A stretch of 46,807 bases of DNA from an uncultured Clostridia bacterium. Lineage in GTDB: Bacteria; Bacillota; Clostridia; UBA1381. The notes under the pieces were generated by a model that saw nothing but the letters and a program-made list of their open reading frames with translations, was not told where the DNA came from and ran no database searches. Location: NCBI GenBank assembly GCA_944392335.1, contig CALXWJ010000007.1, positions 1 to 46,807 on the forward strand. The letters are read 5' to 3'. Positions 24,911-33,898 of this stretch are shown piece by piece. Made by a program: the position numbers and the translations under genes. Position 1 is the first letter of the stretch. The number at the start of each line of letters is the position of its first letter.

Positions 24911-27900
24911 TTATTTTATATAGGGTACCATTTGATTGCTGTTATTCGGTTGTGCGTCGCTTCCCCACAAGAAGAATTTATATGTTTTTCCAGTTATATC
25001 AATCTCTTGCGCTGAAAGGCTTATTTTCATAGTGTGTTTTTTCTCACTGCCGTTATATATTATAATATTCTTTCTCGGAACAACCTGTTCAAGTCTGCCT
25101 GTTTCGTCATATACAGCAAAGTATCCGTCATATCCATACTTATTCATAACATATTTTGATTCTATATCTATATTTATAATATCGTCTGTAATATACGGTT
25201 CACCGCCTGTGATTACATCTTTTCCGTAAAATTCATCATAAACGCTGTTCATATCATACCAAGGCGTCAGACGGAAAGAGTCTATTAAAAAGTACAGTCC
25301 CATAATCTGATTATTTTTATAATCGTCATCAAGCATAATTTTAATATACTCATTTCCGTTTCCTGTAAAATGAATTTTATCTCCATTACCCATATAAAAT
25401 TCAATTATAAAATCATCACTGTAATTTCCGCAGGCCCCGACACTGTGATATACCACTGTATCTTCTCCGCCGTTATATGCAATTTCAACTTTACATTCCA
25501 GTGCAAGACGTCCCGAATTTAACCAAGTATCAACAAGATAGTCGCCTTCCTCAATACTTCCTATATCCCATTTTACCCATATAAGGTCATCATATGAATC
25601 AACATCACCCAATGCATTTATCTGATCCTGTGTAACCTTTGTAGGTGCTTCTTCATATCGGCTGTGACCTGTTCCGGCTCTCTCTGCGCTGTTTACAACA
25701 TCGGACAGCTGTGCCATACTCAGTTTATAAGGTATATGTGTCGGTTCACTTAATGTTATATTAATTGCGTTTGATTCAATACCACCGATAAGTTCAACCT
25801 TTATTTCATATTCTCCTGCTTCAATAAATACATCTTCAGGAATAAATATCATATTATTTTTCAATTCATAATTTACAGATATGTTATTTACATACACTCT
25901 CGAAATAAATCTTTCATCAATTGTATCACTAAGTTTTATTACCCTTGCAACATTTGTATATGATGTGTTATTTTCACTTTCGGTAATCGTAATACTGTCA
26001 GGAACACTGTAAAATTCAGCTAACAGTTTTCCATCATCAAGAACTTGTGTAAGACTTATTACTTCGGCATAGAATCTGGACGTCATTGAAACAGGGGCTC
26101 CATTTGAAACCTTGATATATTCATCTTCTGTTCCGTTAAATTCAAATGTTCCAATGTTATGCCATGTATCATCCTTTGTAGTATTTATAGTAATACTGCT
26201 TGTACCGTCTGCAGATACAACTTCAACATTCAATTTTCCCATTGCATACTGTGTTCCGTTTATTGTCCCGTCGATATCAAACCAATCAAGCCTGTATACT
26301 CCTTTTAATTCTTCTCTGCCCTTCCATTTTACGCTTGCTGCCGGATCATTATTATATACCTGAAAAATATTTCCCGGATTTCCGCTCCAACCGATAATCT
26401 GTCCGTTTGTTTCAAACGGTACTCCTTCTTTTTCAATAAGTTTATCCGACATAGTATAGAAATACTGATCTATATCTTCTATTTCTACCTTATCATAATA
26501 TTTCACATTATTTTTATCGGTTATTTCAATATGATATGTTCCTGCTTTATCAAATAAAGCACTGTTAAACATAATTTTGCCGTCACTTATCTCATAATCC
26601 TTGTTCAGACTTAACCTTATACCATTCATGCTGACATCTGTTATTTCATCACATGAATAGGTAAATAACTCATATCCGCCAACCTTGTACGAATTATTTT
26701 CACTCGCAGTCAATCCTGACGGAAGGCTGTTCAACTCATTTATTTTTTCTTCTATTTCATTTAACTTTACACTTGCTTCGTCACTGATTGGTGTTCCGTT
26801 AAATTCAAGATATTCAACCTGTTTTTGTATTTCTGCTAATTCATCCAATGTTATACTGTAAGTATTCAAAGACATAATCTTTGATGAGATATAATCATAA
26901 TAACCCTTTATCACAAAATTATCGATATATATCGGATTGCTTTCGGTAACAGGCGCACTAAGCAAAATATACAGATCATCAAAACTATTTCCTCTTATTG
27001 TTGTTCCGCCCTGTGCTGATATTTCACCGTTTGTATATGTAGCTTCAACACCGTCAATAAAAAGCTTTTGATCGTTATTTTTAAAATTCATAATCAATTC
27101 ATACTTATGCATTTTACCAGCTTCGGGCCAATATGTGTTTTCCACATTCCAGTATCTTGATGCCGTATTATCAGCGTCCCTTACCCAAACTCTTGCAGGA
27201 TTGCTTTTAAGCATGGAGAATCTGTCGTTTGCAAGATCAGGCGCGTCACAGATTCTGATTCCGGCGTCATTAGTGTTTTGTAGTTCAAAACTCAAATATA
27301 TAATATCATAACTGTTTTCATCTATATCATGATGAATTCCTGTATGCTGTCCTCCGTATATTACAAGTTTTCCGTCTTTAACATCTACCGTCGCATCATC
27401 GGCTCCCTCATTTTTCATGCCGTTAAATACTTCCCAGCCCGGATCAACAAAAGAATCTTTAAGGTCACCGTCAAAATTACTTTCAAATCCGCCTATTGTC
27501 TTTTTAAGCTGCGGATTTTCATTCATAAAATCATCTATTGTTTTATATCCGTTTTCCGGAACAGAGCCGTTAACTGCCAGTCCGTATATAGCCATGCTTC
27601 CGTCTGATGTTCCGTCGGCACTTTCAAAATCAGCTCTTGTAATTGTTATTGTATGCTCGCCGTCGGGAAGATCTGTTTTTCTCCATAAAATATCATATTT
27701 TGTTGTGCTGTCTTTTGCCCCTTTTACATTTTCCAAAACATAATCACTTCCGTCAGCATTTCCGTTTGTAATTCTGATATTGAAGTTATTTCCTATTCTC
27801 GCTCCTCTAAGCATTGCAACCTTGCCGGTAAAATTAAAACTTATTGAATCGCCTGTTGTTGCTGTTTTAAGATGGTTCTTACCGTTATATGAGGACAGTC

Positions 27901-28912
27901 CCCATCCATCACCTGATATAACAGCTTCTGTAAAGGGCACGGTATTGAAATTATCATCATATATGTTTCCGCTGTATTTTGCTATACTGTTCAGATCAGC
28001 ATCCGATACTGCAAGATATTCTGACGGATTGTCCGACACTGTCTTTTCCATATATTCAGCATAAAGCTTTGTTCCTACTGTTGTGTTCGGATGAACACAG
28101 TCGTTAGGAGAATATACATCATTCTGTGTATAAGTATTACCATCCAGTGCCGCTGCACCGTTTGATATTACATTCTGTATATATGTATCAATATTTATTG
28201 ACGGTATTCCATATTTTTGTGCTATTTCCTCGTGAAGGTCAATACAAGGTCTTGGCATTACAAGTCTGCCTATTCTGTTATCGTCTGTTGCGGTATTTGC
28301 AATGTGTGTTTTACCCATTCCCACATAATTATATATAATTACAGGTCTGTCAGGCAATGCAAGAAGCTGTCTTGTTATGGCTTCCATATCGTTTTTAATG
28401 CTTGTAATTTTTCCCTCGTTAGGAGCATATGTATATCTTTTTCCGTTGTAAATAAGATATTCATGTCCCTCCTCATCAACAGGTAAAACATACTTACCAA
28501 GAGATACATCAAAATCAATCTGAGTATCTGCCTCACCTGATGCGTCCGATACAATTTCATTATGAGTTGAACGGTCATTTACCGAAAATTCAACAAATAC
28601 AATATCAGGATCATAAGCTACAACACTGTCATAAAGCCTCGCAATTCCGAAATCAGAACCTGTACCTCCCACACCTGCATTGTAGAAATTTACAGTTTTT
28701 CCGGTCTGTTCTTCAAGCCAATCACAAAATAATGCGCCGTAAGACTGTGTAGTTCCTCCCAATTCTGTAATTGAACCTCCTATTGCAACGCAGTTTATTT
28801 CATCTTTTCCGGCAAAATATCCGGAATAATCTTCCTGTGCTGCAAGAGCAGTCTGCGGCAGCTGCGTTGCAAGGATCATTAAAGCCGCAGTCAAACTAAC
28901 AATTTTTTTCAT
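24911..28912 (-). CDS. giant secreted SGNH/GDSL esterase with binding modules
   Basis: A 1,333-residue exported protein. The signal peptide ends around TALAA (24-25). The SGNH hydrolase domain (about 30-300) has block I AIGGS47ITELGG (Ser nucleophile), block II NAGVGGTGSD, block III FVEFSVN112DRS and block V D271CVH274PN, a complete catalytic set. A beta-sandwich follows (about 310-450), then a LamG-like domain (about 475-680), a short helical spacer, Ig-like beta domains and two CBM-like domains up to the C-terminus. SGNH members de-esterify glycans, e.g. acetylated pectin or xylan; the exact substrate is inferred. It has no SLH domain or sortase motif, so its anchoring is unexplained. It is the last gene of the surface cluster, 17 bp after the preceding one. 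Confidence 0.85.
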   Translation of the reverse strand: MKKIVSLTAALMILATQLPQTALAAQEDYSGYFAGKDEINCVAIGGSITELGGTTQSYGALFCDWLEEQTGKTVNFYNAGVGGTGSDFGIARLYDSVVAYDPDIVFVEFSVNDRSTHNEIVSDASGEADTQIDFDVSLGKYVLPVDEEGHEYLIYNGKRYTYAPNEGKITSIKNDMEAITRQLLALPDRPVIIYNYVGMGKTHIANTATDDNRIGRLVMPRPCIDLHEEIAQKYGIPSINIDTYIQNVISNGAAALDGNTYTQNDVYSPNDCVHPNTTVGTKLYAEYMEKTVSDNPSEYLAVSDADLNSIAKYSGNIYDDNFNTVPFTEAVISGDGWGLSSYNGKNHLKTATTGDSISFNFTGKVAMLRGARIGNNFNIRITNGNADGSDYVLENVKGAKDSTTKYDILWRKTDLPDGEHTITITRADFESADGTSDGSMAIYGLAVNGSVPENGYKTIDDFMNENPQLKKTIGGFESNFDGDLKDSFVDPGWEVFNGMKNEGADDATVDVKDGKLVIYGGQHTGIHHDIDENSYDIIYLSFELQNTNDAGIRICDAPDLANDRFSMLKSNPARVWVRDADNTASRYWNVENTYWPEAGKMHKYELIMNFKNNDQKLFIDGVEATYTNGEISAQGGTTIRGNSFDDLYILLSAPVTESNPIYIDNFVIKGYYDYISSKIMSLNTYSITLDELAEIQKQVEYLEFNGTPISDEASVKLNEIEEKINELNSLPSGLTASENNSYKVGGYELFTYSCDEITDVSMNGIRLSLNKDYEISDGKIMFNSALFDKAGTYHIEITDKNNVKYYDKVEIEDIDQYFYTMSDKLIEKEGVPFETNGQIIGWSGNPGNIFQVYNNDPAASVKWKGREELKGVYRLDWFDIDGTINGTQYAMGKLNVEVVSADGTSSITINTTKDDTWHNIGTFEFNGTEDEYIKVSNGAPVSMTSRFYAEVISLTQVLDDGKLLAEFYSVPDSITITESENNTSYTNVARVIKLSDTIDERFISRVYVNNISVNYELKNNMIFIPEDVFIEAGEYEIKVELIGGIESNAINITLSEPTHIPYKLSMAQLSDVVNSAERAGTGHSRYEEAPTKVTQDQINALGDVDSYDDLIWVKWDIGSIEEGDYLVDTWLNSGRLALECKVEIAYNGGEDTVVYHSVGACGNYSDDFIIEFYMGNGDKIHFTGNGNEYIKIMLDDDYKNNQIMGLYFLIDSFRLTPWYDMNSVYDEFYGKDVITGGEPYITDDIINIDIESKYVMNKYGYDGYFAVYDETGRLEQVVPRKNIIIYNGSEKKHTMKISLSAQEIDITGKTYKFFLWGSDAQPNNSNQMVPYIK

Positions 28913-28929
28913 TTTGAATCCTCCCTTGT

Positions 28930-30657
28930 TTAATTTAAATATAACAATCTGTATAATACAACTGCCGCTTCCGCTCTTGTTGTCCCGTTTTTCGGGTTAA
29001 AGTTTTTATTATCGTCACCTTTGACCAAGCCGAGCGTAACCGCTGTATTTACATAGTCCACAGCCCAATCGCTTATTTGTTCTTTGTCGTTAAAGTCGGA
29101 AATGTTTATCCATTGAGGTTCTTCATTTTCCAAAAGCCATGCCCCGACAATTATTTTTACCATTTCTTCTCTTGACACCGCGTCATTCGGTCTGAAACTT
29201 GTATCATCCGATATTATTCCCGCCTTTAAAGCTCTTTTTACATATGTACTAAACCAATCTGTGTCATTTACATCATTAAAACTTGATTCAGTGGTTTCAG
29301 TAAGATTAAATGCCTTAACCGTAAGCGTTACAAATTCCGCACGAGTTATTGTTCTGTTCGGTTCAAACATTTTGTCCCCGACTCCATTTATAATACCGTC
29401 TGAAGCAAGAGTTACAATTTCATTTTCCGCCCAATGATTAACAGTATCGTCAAATGTAATTTTTTCCTTGTCAATCTCAGGAATTATTGTAACTGTCTGA
29501 TTTGTATTTCCGGTATAACCGTTTGATGAAGTTGTACTGCCTCCGGTTCCGGAACCTCCACCGCCGGTTCCGCCTCCTCCCGAACCGCTTTCACCGGAAG
29601 ATGATGCATAATGAAATACTATTTTAATTGGTTCGCTGTCATTTTTCGCTCCGTTTACTGCCGATGCCTTTATTATAAAATCATCAATTTCAACATCTTT
29701 TATCAAATTATTTCTTGTTGAACCGCTGAATTTAATTTGTATCTTGTTTTCTTTTATATTTGAAGCAACATCACACTTAATTCCGTTTAATTCTTCAGGA
29801 AGAGTAAAATCATAATCTTCACCCTTAACGAAAGCACCATCTTTTATAATATTTCTTATCAAAACCTCAACTTCAAATGTACTTTTACTTGTGCTTACAT
29901 TTTTTTCATCATTCATATAAGCATTATAACTGTACTTATCCAATGTTACGGTATTTGCCGCACTTTCGGAATATATTGTAATTCCACCTATCTTATCTGA
30001 TGCGGTATTTGCTGTTCCAGATTTAATCAAGGAGCTGTTAAGTTTAATTTCAGGGCTGTAATTTTCAGTAACTTCTCCGCTTCCCGTTAGAGTAAATTCT
30101 ATTGTTTTTTCATTAACAGCCTCAGCTTCAAAAGAATATCCGGAAGGCAAATTTTCAGCCGTAAAATCCGAACTGTCCAATTCTCCCATATTTAACAATG
30201 CATTTGTTACATTTACAGTAATTTTATTATAATCAGGATCAGGTTTATTATCCTTAATCAACAGTATCTTGCCGCTTGATACCGATGCATTTAATTTTAC
30301 CGGGCTGTATGAATTTAAAGGTGCTGTAAAATTAAAGCTGTTTTCATCTGCCATCTCTCCCTTTAGCGTCACTTTGTATTCACCCGGTTCATAATCTTTT
30401 GCATTAATAACTGTTGTATATGCACCTTCTTCTCCGCTGATTATCTGGTCATAAAAAATCCTGTTTTCATTTGAATCATATACAACAACCGAAATATTTT
30501 CATCCGGTCCTGACTGTACGGTACCGTTTATAATTATCATTTCTTCAACCGGATCTATAACAGTGGATACTTCCAAACCGTACTGTGCAAATACACTTAT
30601 TGATATTGAAATTACTGCTATGCAAACTGCAAGAGCTGCAGCCATACTTTTTTTCAT
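28930..30657 (-). CDS. exported protein with Gly-rich linker and three SLH domains
   Basis: A 575-residue S-layer-anchored protein. Signal peptide 1-24 (SVFA). Residues 25-350 hold three or so beta-sandwich/Ig-like domains with no catalytic motif. A low-complexity Gly/Ser linker (about 353-375, GSGGGGTGGGGSG) leads to three SLH domains (about 400-450, 460-510, 525-572), recognised by HWAENEIVTLASDGIINGVGDKMFEPNRTITRAEFV, FRPNDAVSREEMV and FNPKNGTTRAEAAVVLYRLL. SLH triplets bind secondary cell-wall polymers, often pyruvylated, and hold the protein on the cell surface. The role may be display or adhesion; no enzyme is visible. It sits 17-24 bp from both neighbours, so it is co-transcribed with them. 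Confidence 0.85.
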   Translation of the reverse strand: MKKSMAAALAVCIAVISISISVFAQYGLEVSTVIDPVEEMIIINGTVQSGPDENISVVVYDSNENRIFYDQIISGEEGAYTTVINAKDYEPGEYKVTLKGEMADENSFNFTAPLNSYSPVKLNASVSSGKILLIKDNKPDPDYNKITVNVTNALLNMGELDSSDFTAENLPSGYSFEAEAVNEKTIEFTLTGSGEVTENYSPEIKLNSSLIKSGTANTASDKIGGITIYSESAANTVTLDKYSYNAYMNDEKNVSTSKSTFEVEVLIRNIIKDGAFVKGEDYDFTLPEELNGIKCDVASNIKENKIQIKFSGSTRNNLIKDVEIDDFIIKASAVNGAKNDSEPIKIVFHYASSSGESGSGGGGTGGGGSGTGGSTTSSNGYTGNTNQTVTIIPEIDKEKITFDDTVNHWAENEIVTLASDGIINGVGDKMFEPNRTITRAEFVTLTVKAFNLTETTESSFNDVNDTDWFSTYVKRALKAGIISDDTSFRPNDAVSREEMVKIIVGAWLLENEEPQWINISDFNDKEQISDWAVDYVNTAVTLGLVKGDDNKNFNPKNGTTRAEAAVVLYRLLYLN

Positions 30658-30681
30658 ACTTTTTCATTCCTTTCCCAATAA

Positions 30682-33600
30682 TCAATCTTCAAAGTATATT
30701 GCTCTTACAATATCTCCGATTGTTATAGCCCATAAATCTTCATTATACATTTCTGTTTTAGAAGCTCTTTTAAACTTTGTATGAGAACTGTTTGTACTGT
30801 ATATGCTGTATCCCGCGGTATCCAGCAAAACATACTTTTCTTCACCGTTTACAAGCGTTCTGATATATCCGCTTACAACCCCTGAGTATTGTCCCAAATG
30901 AACAAATTTTAAGCTTCCCGATGTAGACTCCTCCCATGGTTTTGAGAGTTTTATTACCTCTTTTACAACTATGCCGGAATTATATTTATTAAGCGAACCC
31001 GGAGAATACATCATATAGTCAAATTTTTCAATAGGAGAAGTTCCGCTTTTTAGTTTAAAATCCGATAAAACATTCAATGTGCTGGTACTGTCCCTTAATG
31101 AAATTTCATAGCTTGTATAGAATATATCGTCTTCATCACAATATTCATTCATATCCTCAATAAATCCAAAATTATTTGCATCCTGATAAACAGCATTTTC
31201 ATATTCGGTTAATATCATTATATCCGCTATCGGCTCGGTTTTTGCTACCAGAGCTTTAGCGCCTGATGCAAATTTATTTGTAAGATTCGTCCATTCTATC
31301 TTCTGAACTTCAAACTCACCGTTTACATCCTTTAAAAGGAATATCATATCGGGGTTTATACCTTTCCAGCTTCCGTCAAAGTATACTCTCACTGCACGAT
31401 AATCGAATTTATCTCCCAATGTAACCGCTCCGTTATTATACCATTCGATTGATTCTATTTTTGTTATAGTACCGTTTTTGGCAGTAAATTTGTATACTCC
31501 TCTGCCTTCTGTATCCTTACGGTTTTCAACTGCTTCATAATATCCCACTTCAGGATAATACAAGGTTTTATTTTTTATATTTACTTTGTATTCTCTTTCA
31601 ACAAGACTTCCGTTTTCTATTCTTGCCACTGTCAGATAGGGGTATTTACTATCATCCTCAGGTTCATCATTGTATTTTACAACAATCCCATAAAACTCCG
31701 CACTTGTATCTGCGCGCATGAATTTTGCGAAGCCCCTTGCATCTGTATAAACAACTACCGCAGCATTTAAAAATTCATTTGCTTCATGTGACGCGGAAAA
31801 TTCATTTTCACCGTTTACCGCAACATAAAATTTATTGTTTCTGTCGAATATTCTTTCACCGTCCTCTGTTTCCACAGTTATTGACTCATTGCTTATTGTT
31901 TTAAGTGTTCCCTCAGCCGAAACATCTGAAGCGACAACGGTCAATTCATCGTCTAACCAAATATAATCAAAATACATATTTGCTCTTAATGATTTTACGG
32001 TTGAAATGTTATTGTTAACAATAACTCTCATCGGTTTTACTTCACCGATATCTTCTATCTGAGAATATCCGTATATTCCGCTCTGATATGTTATAATATC
32101 CGAAGAAGCAGTTTCGATCAGACCTCCGTCGATCAATTCAAAAAGATCAATTCTTGTGATTTTACCATTTGTTACGGCGATTCTTGAAAACATATTTATA
32201 GGATAAACCGTACCTGTTAATTCAGCACCGTTTAAAGTAATAATCGCATCCTCCGATAATGCTGTCCTCACACAGTTTGTTGCAGCGACTCTTTTTATTT
32301 TGTCAGCAGTGTACTCATCATTGTCTTCAGATGAATTGACTTCTGTTATATATCCCCATACCAACGCGCTGTTTTTAAAAGAATACATATACGCAATATT
32401 TTCATAATTTTCGTCGATCCATACATACTGCATTGTATTTTTAAGATTATCTGAAACATTGTCATATGTACAGTAATAGGATAATCCCGTATCATTATCT
32501 GTAATACTTACACTTTTTTGACTTATATTACAATCATTCACATAACACTCAATCTCAATAAGTTTATGATACTTCCAAAGAATATTAATTGATTCATCAA
32601 TTGCATAAGACGCATCCTGTCCGGAGCTTACCGTTAATACCATTTCGGGTGCTGTTAACGCATTTTCCATTAATATGAATGAATCTTTTAAATTCATATA
32701 TTGTCTTTGGCTTATCACATTTATATTGTCAAGAAGATCATATTTATATGCCATCGCCATATACCCGTTGGGCCAGCCCCCCTGAAGTTCTGCGGCAATA
32801 TTATAATTATTTATATTGCATATAATTGTAACCGCTTCACTTAACATTATATAATCATCAGGTCTGAAATTTTCATCCAACGCGATAAATTCCATTCTCT
32901 GTGCCATATTAATTGCAGAAAACTGAGGATGAGAAGCCGGTACATCCGCATAAACCTGTGTCATTGAAGTTGCCAAGTTAAGACCTAAAGTCTGCATAAC
33001 CAGTTCCACAAATTCCCCTCTTGTCAGTTTTGTTTCCATTTCATAGTCTGAAATCGAAGCCGGAATAGCGTCCAAAGCAGATAATTTCATATAGCTTTGC
33101 GCGAAAAAATCATCCTCAAATTCTACATCTCCCAGTTCACCTGCATAAATATAAACATTATCATAACAGGCACTGCCGGATTTTGTTGCATCCATATAAA
33201 ATCTTATTTTTTCAATAGCCGCACCTGAAAAAGTCGGTACTGCAGGTGAATAATTTCTGTCATAATACTTTTCTATCATTACATCGTCAACATACGCCGT
33301 AAGTGTTTTATCGGTGTAGTTAAAATCAATTCTGTACCTGTGCCATTCATTCATTGAAGGCTTTGTATCGGTTGTATTATAAAAGAAATAGGGGCTATTG
33401 TCAGCAGTTCTAAGAATAGGTCCTCTTCCGTCTCCCAAAAGAGTAAAGAAATCATAAAAATTTCCGTCAGCAAATTTCACCTGTATAATTGCCTGCTGTC
33501 CTCCGCTGTTCTTAGCCTCGAATTCAAAGGTAAAATTACCGGAATAATTTAAATTCAAAACTGGTGCATCACCCTGACTTACGCCTGATTCCACAGATAA

Positions 33601-33777
33601 ATACGAACTGTCTTCACTCAGAATTTTATATCCGCTTTCACCTGCTGAAAAAACAGAGTCAGGCACAAAATTTTCAAAATCCTGTACAATATTTAATTTT
33701 GATGCCGCATACACCGGATTTAGCGTACTCATACAGCATATTAATGCTGCAAACGCAGCTGTAAATCGTTTAAGCAT
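30682..33777 (-). CDS. exported LamG-type and SLH-domain protein
   Basis: A 1,031-residue exported protein. Signal peptide 1-24 (NPVYAA). A LamG/concanavalin-like domain follows (about 26-215; FEFEAKNSGGQQAIIQVKF, WHRYRIDFNYTDKTLTAYVDDVMI). Then come two SLH-like repeats (about 220-345; TRGEFVELVMQTLGL, FRPDDYIMLSEAVTIICNI), less canonical than in the neighbouring SLH proteins. The remaining ~650 residues are beta-rich with no motif I recognise. SLH repeats in the middle rather than at an end are unusual. It is probably a surface binding or structural component. The ribosome site AGGAGG lies 6 nt before the ATG. Gaps: 121 bp upstream, 24 bp downstream. Confidence 0.75.
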   Translation of the reverse strand: MLKRFTAAFAALICCMSTLNPVYAASKLNIVQDFENFVPDSVFSAGESGYKILSEDSSYLSVESGVSQGDAPVLNLNYSGNFTFEFEAKNSGGQQAIIQVKFADGNFYDFFTLLGDGRGPILRTADNSPYFFYNTTDTKPSMNEWHRYRIDFNYTDKTLTAYVDDVMIEKYYDRNYSPAVPTFSGAAIEKIRFYMDATKSGSACYDNVYIYAGELGDVEFEDDFFAQSYMKLSALDAIPASISDYEMETKLTRGEFVELVMQTLGLNLATSMTQVYADVPASHPQFSAINMAQRMEFIALDENFRPDDYIMLSEAVTIICNINNYNIAAELQGGWPNGYMAMAYKYDLLDNINVISQRQYMNLKDSFILMENALTAPEMVLTVSSGQDASYAIDESINILWKYHKLIEIECYVNDCNISQKSVSITDNDTGLSYYCTYDNVSDNLKNTMQYVWIDENYENIAYMYSFKNSALVWGYITEVNSSEDNDEYTADKIKRVAATNCVRTALSEDAIITLNGAELTGTVYPINMFSRIAVTNGKITRIDLFELIDGGLIETASSDIITYQSGIYGYSQIEDIGEVKPMRVIVNNNISTVKSLRANMYFDYIWLDDELTVVASDVSAEGTLKTISNESITVETEDGERIFDRNNKFYVAVNGENEFSASHEANEFLNAAVVVYTDARGFAKFMRADTSAEFYGIVVKYNDEPEDDSKYPYLTVARIENGSLVEREYKVNIKNKTLYYPEVGYYEAVENRKDTEGRGVYKFTAKNGTITKIESIEWYNNGAVTLGDKFDYRAVRVYFDGSWKGINPDMIFLLKDVNGEFEVQKIEWTNLTNKFASGAKALVAKTEPIADIMILTEYENAVYQDANNFGFIEDMNEYCDEDDIFYTSYEISLRDSTSTLNVLSDFKLKSGTSPIEKFDYMMYSPGSLNKYNSGIVVKEVIKLSKPWEESTSGSLKFVHLGQYSGVVSGYIRTLVNGEEKYVLLDTAGYSIYSTNSSHTKFKRASKTEMYNEDLWAITIGDIVRAIYFED

Positions 33778-33898
33778 ATTAAACCTCCTACATTTTTACA
33801 TATAAAGTAAATCACATATCAATTCACAAATCATTTTATCACTCAAATCCCAAACAATTCATATAATCATTTTAACATAATACGTATATGTGTTTCTT

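Noticed and set aside
27417-27743. 108-residue plus-strand frame opposite the SGNH gene
   Set aside because: Antisense shadow of a long, motif-bearing reading frame; no ribosome site or recognisable domain.
29530-29605. Short repetitive GC-rich stretch that could look like a repeat array or CRISPR seed
   Set aside because: It is the Gly/Ser-rich linker codon run before the SLH domains; there are no spacers or regular direct repeats. No CRISPR array is present in the window.
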